Shown: positions 37,957-51,100 of the stretch, in pieces
Layout: every line of letters begins with the position of its first letter
Numbering within the stretch: position 1 is the first letter of the stretch
Assembly: GCA_016785225.1 (NCBI GenBank)
Contig: JAFBJZ010000738.1
Span: 310,001 to 374,000, forward strand
Direction: 5' to 3'
DNA from: Psettodes erumei
Lineage: Eukaryota; Chordata; Actinopteri; Pleuronectiformes; Psettodidae
Length of the DNA: 64,000 nucleotides
The notes under the pieces: model-generated
What the model was told of the DNA's origin: nothing
Seen by the model: only the letters and a program-made list of their open reading frames with translations
Database searches by the model: none
Position numbers and translations under genes: made by a program

Positions 37957-39673
37957 CTCTGTAGATATTAAACTGGTTGACTTGTGTATCTCTTTTATGT
38001 TCTTTTAATTGCAACAATTAGCCGAACATTTTGGTTGTAACTTTCTGCAGTGCAAGTCCGGTTTTGAACTTTTTTTTTTAACGAGGTCAATATATATTTC
38101 GACCCTAAAATTTTATTATAATGAATTTAATGGAGAAATGGTTCAATGTAGTTTATCAAAAAGATTAGCTACATTTACTATTTCTTTCATGAATTGATAT
38201 ATATATCATAAACTGTAAAAAAAACAAACATATATTATACATTTTTTTCTTTTTTTTCATCTTTTTCCTAATTACAGTAACACAGAACATTGCGATATTC
38301 ATCACTCCACCATATGATTACAATCCTACAAACAACAGTTTGAATGAATGAAACGCTTTACAGCATAGTCAGTAGGCTTGGTAATAAATATTTTGTGTTT
38401 TTTTTGTTTCCACTTATATGCGTTTCAGTTAATTGTTTTAACTATACCTGAGGAAAATAAGAATAAATAAGACCAAGAACCTAATGTTGGGTTTCATAAG
38501 TAATTTATTCAGAACATTCCCATGACCACTAGTGGACGGAAGTTTTATTAGTGCATATTTTACGTTACTACAAGATGATTTCATAAAAGTTCTGAGATAC
38601 CTATTGCTCTCATTCAATGTAATCAGAGTGATTAGGGTTACACAAGTCACCGGTGAATATTAGAAGGAAAATACTCCTCTCCCCAAGGGAAATAAAAATA
38701 CAACCCAATATTAATTGATGCTATTATCACTGAATGGCCCATTACTTTGAATAAATTTCAAAGGTTTGGTATAAGACATAAAGTGTATTTGAAAAATCAT
38801 GGCTCAGAATGAAATGCAGTAAGAAAGAAATGGTCTGTGTTCCTTTTGAAACATAGAACTGAAATGTAATTTCACAATTTAGTCATTTATAGGAGTAAAT
38901 TTCAAAATCTGATGTGTACTGTAGAGTGCATCATGTCATTCCAAAAAATTAAAACTCACTTGAGCACTAGTTAACACAAAGATTGCATATAATACAAAAG
39001 TTAAATACCAAACAATAAATTAGGTTCATAAATTAATTAATAAAAAATATCTTGAAGCAACAGCAGTAAAAATTTAAATAAAGAAAATCGAGCTGCTCAA
39101 CACTCTTATTCATGGACAACCTCACTTAAAATGACTACTCAGTTTTATTCCAGTGTTAACAGATCTAAGCTAAAGCTCACCATCCTCTGTTCATCACTGT
39201 CAGGTAGCATCACCAACTTATAAAAAAGGCAATAGATGCTTCACAACCTGAATAAACTGACACAGTGTTTCCCACAAGTCAGACACATAAGAGGCTGCCA
39301 GTGCATATCATTAACACCTACATTTACAGTAGGCCATCTGCTCCAGTTATATGATCAATTCAGTAACCTGCAGGGGGTTCCTTAAGAGTTGCAAAGTCAT
39401 ATTTATGCCAGTTTCATGTCCCAGGAAAATTTACATATTTCCTATTTAAATAATGTACACAACTTGTTTTCTTGTAAACAGAAGCATTTTTCTTCTCCAA
39501 CCAAAACTTACATCATTTGCCAACATTTCTGCAGTGACGTCTGAAGACATTTAATTAAATAACTAACTACCAAGCTATTGCTATGATCAAGGACCTCTCT
39601 TTCATTCTGCGAGCATTCAACAAAAAATGAACATACAACAACTCATTCTCCCATGCCTTCTGTTTTCACATTA
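37957..39673. other. AT-rich flank, 3' side of kctd13
   Basis: No coding exon is seen. The part nearest 39.67 kb should be the kctd13 3' untranslated region; TTTATT (AATAAA on the minus strand) occurs near 39.14 and 38.50 kb. Confidence 0.45.
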
Positions 39674-42003
39674 TTAGTCCTTATACACAGTTTGCTGACC
39701 GTGCCCCCTTTCATCATGCATTATGTGCCTCCTCACGTGGATCCGTCTGACTCGTCTGTCCCCTCCCACAGCCCCCTCTTCCTCTGACTGGCCAGTTCCC
39801 AGTGATGAACCTGAGCCCCTTGAATCTAAAAGGTGCAAGCCTCCAGGACCAGATCCTCGGCCATTCTCATAGATGAGAATATTAAGGGTTTCTTCAAAGA
39901 TTCGAGCCTCAGGAAACTCAACCTAAAGAAACACACAATGATCACATCAAGCCTGAAGAGGAAGACCTTCGTGAGCTTGTGATATGTGGATGGATTTTAT
40001 TACCTTTGAACAGTTTAGCTGTTTCCCTGTGTTTTTAGTCTATGTGCTAAACTAACTGGCTGCTGTCATCAATGCCACAATCCAAATAACCCACATTTGC
40101 CAAAAGATCAAACCACTGCTTAAAACTTAATGTACACATAATGTGATGCTTACTTTGGTCTGCTTCTTCTCTGTAGCATAGACAATGGAGGTGCAGCATA
40201 CTTCAGCAATCTTGCGGCCTTCACCATAGAAAGACCAGCAGCAGATCTCATCCCCAAGCACATCTTTGACAAACAGGACCCGGCCATTAAATCTCAGCAC
40301 AAGTTTGTCAAAGAGTTCAATGTTCTTCAGCAGGTTATCGTCAGAGTTGCTGTTCACAGGGAGAGACAAAGAGTAAGTTGCAATCAACTGGGAAGATTAA
40401 TAAGTACTTTCCACTCAAAATCCAAAGTCAAATGAATGTGGGAAACAACAAAAGCTTGCTGTAACAGGATGCGACTTCTCATAATGCTTTACATGCACTC
40501 TTTGCCGGACACATACAGCCAGTCTTCATTTTTACCTGGTATAAGAGTATTTGTTGTTTCCTCTGTTGTTCTGCAATTTTACTACCGGCTGTAGAGACAA
40601 GAAACTGGAATAAATTTGGGTAATTCTGTAGTCTGTGTGTGAAAAAATTGTCTTGTTGAAATTGTGTGTACATGAGAGAGCCCACCTCAGTTACCTGTAA
40701 GAGTTACATTTTGTAAATGAAATTTGAAAATTTACACGGTTTACAATTTAAGAAATACTGATTAACACTTCCGTCAATTGACGATAATTTTTATGGCTCC
40801 CAATACTAAATCTTTTCAAACCAGAATTTTTAAAATATTCTGTGAAGACAGTCAGGCACTTGCTACACAGGATTAGGCAATTAGGATTTGATGCTATATA
40901 TGATATATATATGATGCTATATACCTTTCGACAAGTAGCAATCATCTTCTGTTCCTCTTTGGCTGAGGTGATCATGGGGATGCGGCACACACTTTCAAAG
41001 ATGTCCTTTTGTTTCTGAAAGAGAATGAAGAAAAAAAACACTGAAATATGTGTATGAAATTAATAATTTTGTCTATTTAAATGTAATTAATAGTGTGAAA
41101 TACTCGTTACAAGTTCCCAGTTCATCTATTTACCTGCATGGCACCGAGGCAATGCTGTACCAGTCCCTGGACCTGATAGTACTGGGCCTCCTTTAGGACC
41201 TCATTCAGCTCTCTGTGGTCCTCTGGAAGTGGCACCGAACCATCTCGCAGGAAGTTCAAAACCAGCCCAAAATGTCGCCCACATCTGTCCAAAACAACCC
41301 AACCTGGGACAGCAGGGAATGATTTTACAACTCATTTTTGCCTTTTTCAGTAATCTTATGGTAGACTAATGGTTTCCCTGTGTGTATTTAATGAATGTGG
41401 TGCACAGCTAACGAACTTTGAGCACCGTCAGTTAATGTGGAAAGAGTCTGAAGGGTTTACTTATAGTATCAATAGTAAGTGCGTTTCTGAGTCGACATTT
41501 TCTCACTCGGACATTTGAAAAGGTACTGTGGTCATTTGAGAAAGCGCTCAGGACTCTTATTTTGAGTGAATTTGAATTTACATTTACTGCAGACCTCAAT
41601 CACACCAATAGAGGACAGAGCTTACTGAAAATTAAAACTGAAGCTGTGGATCCACGAATATCAGTTTTCTGTTCATCACCCAATGCTGGGGGAACACTTA
41701 GAAATATTCAAGGATGAAAGTTTTCAAGAGCTTAATGCTCACCACATTAAGGCACATCCACCCACCTTCTGAGTCTATGGTAACTTCTGTTCCTCCATTG
41801 CACATGCTCCGCAGCAAACTGTCTTCCTTGCTTAACGTCTGGACCGTTGTATAATGCAGTGAGCCGCCCACATTTAACTTGACATACTTGCTCCCCAGCA
41901 GACCCTGATTTCTGTGCTCATCTGTGCTGTGGCAGGTAGTCTGGGAGACCGCACACTGGGCAGAGTCTGCAGCATGACTGCCAACTGAAGCCTCCGCAGA
42001 CAT
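39674..42003 (-). CDS. kctd13: BTB/POZ protein KCTD13 (BACURD1), CUL3 substrate adaptor (331 aa)
   Basis: Six minus-strand exons: 41766-42003, 41134-41303, 40925-41014, 40536-40588, 40154-40349 and 39674-39922, summing to 996 nt. KCTD13 recruits substrates such as RhoA to cullin-3 ubiquitin ligase. The N-terminus MSAEAS is shared with the mammalian protein. The BTB/T1 domain follows (about residues 39-135: KYVKLNVGGSLHYTT, FGLVLNFLRDGSVPLPE). The C-terminal half is nearly invariant in the family (SDDNLLKNIELFDKLVLRF, DVLGDEICCWSFYG, CCTSIVYATEKKQTK), with the tail RVRRIHVRRHI. The paralogues TNFAIP1 and KCTD10 share the core. The MSAEAS start and the position beside sez6l2/asphd1 decide for kctd13. 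Confidence 0.95.
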
Positions 42004-42880
42004 GGGGCTGAAGAGTCACCTCCTGACTGAAATGCAGAGGAATGTGGTGGCTTGTTTATAGTGCAGACTTGGACAAGAACAAGGAATGGTTCTTTATTAC
42101 AGCCTATTTCAGGTGTCTCATAAGTGGGAGCTGTGACCATAAACCATGGATGTCTTCACCTTAATCGGATGTGCTCACTTTATAGATGAGGACAAAGAAC
42201 AGTTCTGCTTATTTGCATTCACAGAATCAGCACAGATGCCAGATGTGGTGCCTCATCCAGCATGAAATATTTAAATTGCTAGAGGCTGTACCAAGATACA
42301 CTAGCAAATGGAAATCATTAGAACCATGCCCCACTATATGATTATGATTTGGCATGGTGCTGCTGTAAGTTTGTGGGCCTTTCCTACAGACATACAGTAT
42401 GTTGGTCTTCCTCATGTGTGGCAAAACAATAACATCCATTCCATCATCTAAGAAGGTCAAATGATCATGAACCAGCTGTTGTAGCTGAAAACAATGCTGA
42501 ATGAAGAAACTGAGACTACTGCGAGAGACGTTTTTCAGCTTTGAACTTAACCTAATTTGAGCATTTTAAGAACGTAATTGAATATATTGAAATTTGAAAC
42601 TTCAAACGCAGCATAGAAAACGTACGAAGTCACTATTCCCCTTACGTGCAAAGTGCGTCAGTTCAGCATCACGCCTTTTTCCCCCTGCACTTGATCACAA
42701 TGAGATACAGGAAGCATCAGACCAGAACAGCCCCCAGTCTTTAGTATAATACAATAAATCCTCTAACATTAGCAGTGTGCATGGTGACTGTCCCAACGTC
42801 GGTTTTAAGGTCTAGTTGCTGTGAAGATAAATTAACCTGCACGGTGACTATTGAGTAAGCTTATAAAAGGGTGTACTCAC

Positions 42881-43100
42881 CACACTGAACATCCAAGGGA
42901 GCTGCGATACTGGACCAGGCTAAGCTAAGATAGCTAAAGATGCAAACATTAGTTAGCCAGCAGCACCGAATAACCCGCCAGATAATACAAACAGTGCAGA
43001 GCACGCAACAACAAGTTTACAACGCTATCCGACAGCTCATTTTAACCGCAGCTGGCCAAGCTAAGTCAAAGTAGCTAACAACCGCTCGTCTGCGAAGCTA
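42881..43100 (-). other. Probable 5' untranslated exon and promoter of kctd13
   Basis: A strong donor (minus strand GTGAGTACACCC) ends at 42880. The coding exon has an acceptor (TTTCAG) at 42027-42032, 23 nt before the ATG, so a leader exon must exist upstream. The right limit is approximate. TTAGC/GCTAA-type words occur here, as at the xpo6 promoter. Confidence 0.55.
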
Positions 43101-45172
43101 CGCTTAGGAAGTGGCAACACTCCTCTGTTTTTCTATCGCTTCTTGGGTGAAAAGTATGAACAAGCCGTCAAAAAAGGCAAAGTGCTATATTTAGAACGGC
43201 TAATTCCATCGTTGCTTTATAGATTATTAACTGGTGCTAATGTGAGAAGCTATATGGGTCAATCGGAAACGAAACCAGAGCATCTGTTTCCGCTGCTTTC
43301 TTCTTCGACTCTCGCCACGGTGTTACTCAGCAACTTGTGAAATTAAACTCTGCCCCCTTCCGGAGTAACAAATTGTGGCGAGGGCTTCCCGTGCAGAGAT
43401 ATTCAAAAACAGCACCGGGGCAGTAGAAACGAGAGTTATTGCGATTCAAGGGTGTTTACTGTCCTCAAGTGGTCAAACTCAAGAACCACAAGCGCTAACG
43501 CAGTAACGCAGTGATATCAGCGTAATCATTTTGTAATATCGATAAGCAGAATGATACGGATACTCATACAGTTTATCATTACGCTTAATGTATAACAATA
43601 AGGGTTTCCAAAGTAATATAAGAGAAAATTACTGTTGATGTCAAACTTTTAATCAATTTTCACCTTCAATGCCAAATGTAGCCCCCCTCTGTATTTTGTG
43701 TTTTCTGTTGCATGCCCTTGTTAGGTATGAATACAAAATCAAGCACACAATGATCAATAAAAAATAAAACAATATTTTCCACTTATGATTTCATTTGCAT
43801 TGAATGGGTTATATGTGTATTAATGCTAATGCTGTGTATCATTTGTGTATGCATGAATATAAATATGTAACCTTGTTATTTGGAAAAATAAAACATAATT
43901 CCTTCGAGATTTACACCATTCAACAGAGACTTTATTTCCAGTTCAGCAAATAATTTACTGCCTTCAAAAGAGTGTATTCATATATGAAGCAAAGAAATGC
44001 TACTGATGATAAGAGAAGAATTAAGTCTACAAAGCAACAGTCTCCAGGATCCTTCATTTGGCACAGTGAATGAGAATACATTCACTGTTCAAACAATCAT
44101 TTATAAATAAATACATAATGCATCACAGTAAGCAGCCAAGTTTGCAATTTTTCATCAACATAGTGCATACAACATCAAATCTGATAACAATGGTAACTGT
44201 CAATAACTATAATGATGATGGCAAGATTGAGCAGAAGCAATATAATTTACAATCAGTGCATGCTCTAAGCATAATGACATTCATGTCCTCACCTTTTCTT
44301 ATATGTCATGTGACACTGGGTGACGATGCACTCCAGAAACAGCAAAGAATAAAATAAACACTGCCTTTGTAAACACTATCAACAACAGATGAAACACTTA
44401 AGGACATTAAATTATCTAACATTATATTTTGGCACTGAGTTTCCATTATATATATAATGAAAATATATAACCTCCCACCACCATCATGTATAAGTGTATA
44501 TATGAGGCATATATATATATATATATATATATACACCTCAATCAATATTAAGTCATATATTTACATTCAATTTGTATGTGTGTTACAGAGAGAAAGACAG
44601 AGTGAGGAAGAGAAAATGACTGTTGATGTCAAACATTATTTCTCTTAATAAAAATTAAAGTATTCTTCCCCTTTACTGTAACACTTTGTAAAATGTAACA
44701 AGATCCACTCTAAAAAAACAAATGAAAAACATTCAGTGTGTATTGTATGCTTATGACTGTACCTTTACATTGTTACAAATAAAGTATTGCCAAGTTCTCT
44801 GTTTTGGCCTCGATTTAACTAACTAAATAAATCAAATTCCCTTAATGGTTTCCCAATGTCCCGTTCTTCTTCTCAGACTGCTTTTTGTCTTTGTTGTCAA
44901 CTTCTTACCCTTCATAAGGCACCAGTCCTAATGATACAGAAAGCTGGATCATGAAGTAGGACCCATGTTTGGCAGACCACCATATCAGTGCAGCAAATAA
45001 AAAAAAAAAGAATTTCACAATTGATAGACCAATTTTTACTGTGATGTAGAACATAGAGGTAATCCAAAAATAATGATAAAGGGGGAGTGAGGCCTTCTAG
45101 TACTAAAGAATTTGTCCTCCAAAAGAGTTTAATCTTTGTGTGTTTTTTAATTCTCACCAAAACATTTCTCCT
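43100..45172. other. Intergenic region and sez6l2 3' untranslated region
   Basis: Minus-strand AATAAA at 43931-43936 would give a 1.2-kb 3' untranslated region for sez6l2. A TA repeat lies at 44509-44533. No exon-like sequence is seen. The open frame at 43143-43340 has no family resemblance. Confidence 0.5.
44509..44533. repeat. (TA)n microsatellite
   Basis: About 12 TA units in the presumed sez6l2 3' untranslated region. Confidence 0.9.
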
Positions 45173-48100
45173 TTAAATGGATACTTCATACTCCCGTGTA
45201 TCCTGTGGTCAAAATAAGACATCAATCAGTATAAAATGAAATAAAACAAAATATTTTTAAGGAGAAGATAAAGAGCAGATTTTAATGATCATAATGATTG
45301 ATGAATGGTGAAACTGTCTATAATTATACAAATGAATGTACAGAAAATAGTCAAAGATCTCAATTAAAACAATCATTAAGATGGGAGTGAAATGTTTATA
45401 GAATTAATCTTTACTTACCCCTGCCTCATAAAGAGGGTTGTTGAAATCTGACTCGACTGTAATGGGACTGTAGGAGTGTGTGTGAGAAAGAGACTTCCAG
45501 AAGAGTGGCTTCCATTCTAGTCTGCATATGCTGTGGGTGAGGAAATAAAATGACATTTAACCTCATGAATAAAGGCTACAGTGCCTTCATTATTGTGAAT
45601 TGAGGTGAAGAAAAGTAAAAGTTGTGTAACTTTACCACAGATATGGATTAATGTAAATGTTTGTAAAAATTTATCAAGGATTAAATGTCACTTTGGTTAA
45701 TCAGGATACTTACTTTGTGTAGTACATATAGATTCCTCCAATAAGGAGGATGACCAGAATGATTGGCAGAATTATTGCCAAAGCAATATTCTCACTCAAT
45801 ATCTGATGGGATGGCTCGAATGACTGGGACACTGTGAAATAATTAAAAAGTCATCAGAAACAGACGCCTTTGCTACCAAACAGGATTTTTTTCTCTTCAT
45901 AAATGGTTTAAAAACAGGCTTCTAAATCTGAAAAACAACATGTTTCTCATACACCAGTTAGCACTTATATTACATTTCCTGAATTTAAATTGGCTAGTGC
46001 TATTATTGAACTAATAACTGCAAAAAATGAGAACTGCCCCCAGTGGTGTTGTTAATACTTCCATTAGATTGTGTCAAAGTAAGGGATTCAAATCCTAAAT
46101 GTGGTTGTTTTCAATATTATGCCTGTCCAAGATAGTAGAGGAGTATAGAAATCACCTTCTAATTTGTGATCATCCAAGAGCTCCTCATATGCCACTGTGT
46201 GAAATGAAGGTATGAGAAAGAGAAATAAAATAAATTATTATAAATCAAACCAAGAATTCCAAAATTCTTCTTCAGGATCTCACTATATTTCTATGTTGAT
46301 TTATAACAATTATAGTTTATAATTTATAACCATGATACTTTGAGATTCTTGAAACATTTCATTCCCTGACTCAGGGAATGAAATGTTTCAAGTAATTTTC
46401 TTTTTCGACACAAAAAAGTTACATCTAAGGTATTGTACATAAGTGTGGTTACAGCAATGGCAACCTTTACCTTTGCAAAAGGGCGGTGGGCTGTTCCACT
46501 GAGAGGGATGGCCAGGAACACAGCTGATAATGACCTCCCCGATAAGTTCATAGCCCTCATAACAGAAGAAACGCAGAGTCTCTCCTGCCTGGTAGTTGTG
46601 CTTGTATAAGGTTTGGTAGCCATTGTCAGGGACTCCAGGGTTTGGACATGGGTCATATTTTACTGTTCAGAGGACACAAAAACACACATGTAAGCATCAC
46701 AAGCAGAAGGGCAAAAGCAGCAGAGTGCAGAGAAGGCACTTACAGACACACTTTGGGCTGCGATCACTCCACTTAGGGGTGCCAGTATCTCGTCCATGGC
46801 ATGAGATTTGGCTGGGACCTTCTAGCTGGTAACCCTGGTTACAAGAGAAACGGACGACTGTTCCAACTGCAAAACCTGCCTCAGGGCGCACAGACCGCGC
46901 TCCGTTTACCACCTCTCCTGGATCAGGACACTGCTGGACTATGGGGGACAAATTGAAACAAATATGACAGCATTAAATTTGATCCTGAAAGTTTGTTTTA
47001 TCACAAGAAAAGTTTGAATTTTTGGGAAATGTGCTTATTTGCTCCTGAGTTGATAGATAGTTGAAGAGATTAATACCACTCTTATGTCTGTATTGTAAAT
47101 ATGTAGTTGGAGACAGTAGCTGTTTAGCTTGGCTTGAAACACCTGCCACAGCTCCAGCTAAGGTTAACAAAATTTGCCACTACCTCTAAAACAAATTAAT
47201 TAACATTTTTTTAGTCAGTACGTAAAAGGCTAAGTATCAAAACAGCAATTATATTATATTATATATTATATAACAAATTCTAAGCTAAGCTATGCTAACC
47301 AACTTCTGGCACACAGATCACAGACATACAGCATTAAGATTAAACTATGTCCTGATACTTTTCTCACCTTTAACACAAGTAGGTGGACTACTGCTCCAGG
47401 ACAGGTCCCATTGGCAGGTGATGATGTCAGAGCCACTGATGTCATATCCTGGTTGGCACTGATAGGTCAGCACACTGCCTCTGACTGGGGAGGAGTGGGA
47501 CGAGCTGATCCAGCCAAACTCAATTTGGGGGAGAGTAGGGCAGGTGTCATTTGGCTCGACCTCTGCACAACACAGAAAGAGAGCAATGCACAGAAAGGAG
47601 TTCAAAAAGGCTGCCTGTGATCCTGCCTTCAACAGTAGCAGACTTTGTTTTCCTCAACAGTTTTGACTTTTATACATAGACCTTCTGTATAATTTAAAAG
47701 TAAAAGAAGTGTACACGTTGAGTCGTTATTATAAAATAATATATAGAGGGTATACTTACCACGATAATGAATAAGGAATCCCTGACTTAGGATAAAACTG
47801 GAATCATCTGGATCACTCTGAAACTGAATGGTGACCTCTGACCCCCCTGACACAACCTGGAAACGCTCTTTGGACCCCAGGTACTGCCCGATCACGTGAG
47901 ACATGAGATCACGTCCGTCAAAAACAGTCAACACATCAGTGTGGCGGATATTTAAGCTTTAAAAAGGAAAGATGAGAGTACAAAAAGAAGAAATGAGGTT
48001 ACACTTCAGAGAGATTCTGTTTTTTTGAGATGAGCAGTCCACCCACCTAATGGTTTTTATTCATCAGCGCTCAGCAGAGAGGAAAGGCAGGAGAGGCTGA

Positions 48101-51100
48101 AGATAATATAAAGCTGCAACATGATACTATCTGTCTCCTTCTTTGTTCGATTTTTTTTAAGGCAATAAGGGACAAATTAAATATTTACAAAATATGTTCA
48201 GAATAGCTTATGTCCATATGTTGTATGGAAATAAACATATCACAGTGTAAACTTTCTGGAAATGTTAAGATAGATTATGTTTAAGCACATTCACTGAGCA
48301 ATATTTCTGTGTTTTTGTATCACCAAATGCATTTTTACCATTTCATACCAAATCTTATCTTGACTTTAATGTTTAATGTGAAGGTTTTTTTTCTTTTTAA
48401 TCACCAACTTAAATTAGCAATACTCACATCTGGACATCCAGTTCAATGCGTTTTTCCTCATTACCATGGATCTGCCATACACAGTCTATACCCTTGGAGT
48501 AGCTCTGGGGCCAATCAGGAGACAGGATGGTACCCAAGGGCTCAGTCAGCTCCCCTCCACACAGAGCTTAAAGAGCAAATGAGAGGAGAGACACTGAGGT
48601 GAGACATGGGGACTTGGAAACTGACAGAATAATGAAAAAAGAAATTAAATAACAGAAGCATGAAAAAAGCATAAAAGAAGAATTGATCAGAAGTTAACTT
48701 ATTTTACTATTTCGTTAATAATGAATGTGAAGAATGATCACTTTCACCTCCCTCATTACTTCACAACAAACACAGCAACTTCTGGGTCTAACAGAGACAC
48801 AATACAAACATAATTGGCTTGTGTGTGGAAAACTGAGGCCAGAAAACTGTGAAGCCACACAGACAAATAATCAGCCTCAGTTGTGGAAACGTGATGGAAA
48901 AGAGCATGAAGACAGCTGCATCCTACACACACTAGTTTGGGAACATTTTATTTTAACATTTATCAAATCTATTTCAGTGAGAGCATGGTATTAAGAGGAT
49001 GAGAGCACCCGGGTTAAACAATGGGAAATAACTATTTTGGGGAGATCTATAAAAAGAGAGAGAGGCAGTCCTCCTCCATATGTGGATGCTAAAGACCTTG
49101 TTGATAACCAAAAAACCTCCGACCTCTTCTCCATGGAGGACACTCAAGGTTATGACATTCACTTGCCTATAGGTCATTGTGTATGAGCCACATGTGTATC
49201 TACAAGCAAAAATATCACACAGGATATGGCTTTCAGAATGTCTTTCTGTCACTTTACTGTTAGGTTAAAGTTACCTCACCTGTGTTTTCCGTGCCAATCC
49301 TTGACCCGGTGCGAAGTGTCTGCCTGTGCTTTTTGCTTTTAATCTGCCACAGTCTCTCTGCTATTCTCAGCTCTCAAAACAAGTTAACAGAGCAGCAGGA
49401 ACAGATCATGACAAAATTCAATCTGAATATTAATGAATCAAATGTCTTGGTCACTTCATGCAAAAACAATCTGTTTTGGATTATGGATAGGTAGCAGATT
49501 TAGGATGAGTTTAATCAAGAACATGAAGCACAGAAAAAAAGAATGTAGGACAAGAAATGGGAGAATTTCTGATAACAAAAAGAAACATAAACTGCTGGCA
49601 TATTAATGTAGTCACTTTTTCAGAATACAACCAAAGCTTGATCCTTAAACTTACCTTTGCACACAGGTTCGCTATCATTCCAGTGGGGATTGCTGGGATC
49701 GACACATTCAATCGTCCCTGAGCCTTGTTCCATGACAAAGCCTGGGGAGCAGGTGAAAGTGACAGTGGTACCCAGCTGATATGTGATATCACTGCTACTG
49801 AAATTTCCATGGGGCATGTAGGGTTCCCAGCAGTGTTCATCATCAAAAGCTAAAAAAAACGACAAAGAAAAACAAATTTGGCATACTATACAAAGACATA
49901 CATACATACATACATATATACAAGACATAGTATTGATGACAAAAAGTATCTCCCTCTTCCAATGCTTTTTTGTATTCTAGCAGATCCTACTTGACAAAAA
50001 TATGCAACCATACCATACCATATTTACCATACCATATTTAATTTAGGATGGAGCAGTGTAGCTTTTCGCTTGGGAAAAGATTAAAATAACTTACTTACTT
50101 ACTAACTAAAATAACTAACAATTGCCACATCAACACAGAGGCTTTTGAATTCATATGACTGGTGAGTTCTATATATTATATGTAACTTGTATGTGTAAAA
50201 GACCTCATGCAAGGAAAAGGACGCAGGCTGTGCATGTCTGTGCTCACCCTCGTATCGCAGTGCCAGAAGCAGAGGGATGGAGGAAGAATCTGCTGTAAGC
50301 TCCAGGTACAGTGTGGCACTCTCACTAAGCAGCCCACGTTCTGGGACATCATCCAGGTCTGAGTCAAAGAGTGGTGGTGACAGGGAACTGTTTCCACTGC
50401 GCACAATTAACCTGAGAGAAACAAACCACAAAGACCAACTGTAATAAGTTTCAGAATAAAGGGAGTTGCTATGATCACTGTCTGAATAGTAAATTTGCAT
50501 GGACAGCAGGTTTATGGTAAATCTACATCAATAAATCCGATATAACATGTAGAGTCAAAAGTATTTTACTTTGGTGTAGGATACTGAGATCCATTTTTTT
50601 CTATAAATATGTAAATCAAGAACATGTTTTTCTTTTGAAATGACTACATGAAAGTTTTCATGAAGTTAGAAATGAACTGTAATGCCTGTCGAACAGTCAT
50701 GTAATTTGGGATAAGAGAAAATTTCTTGTAATGAGTGCCTTTTATTGAATGATGATGGTGGTTAGTGGGTGGAAGAAATAAAAAAAATTGAGTGAAAGTT
50801 TAACAAGCCATTTGGGGAGAGTTCAGGCAGTGCTATTATAATGCTGAACAACTGAATGTTAAGTGAAAGGAGAAAAATAAAGGTAATCTGCCTGTCCCAG
50901 AACAACACTAAAACTGTAAGAGGAACATGAGATTGTGGAAAGATGCCAAAAATTGAAATACAGACTTGAATTTGCAACAACCAAAAAGACACTGGTAACT
51001 GTGACACACAAAATAGTGGAGACAAACTTACTTATCATCATCTTCATCCAGTGCAATCCTCTCAAAGTGTAGGTGGAGTCTGTGTCCTTCCTTGGCTTCT

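Noticed and set aside
43143..43340. 65-codon plus-strand frame right of the kctd13 leader
   Set aside because: No family similarity and no exon signals.
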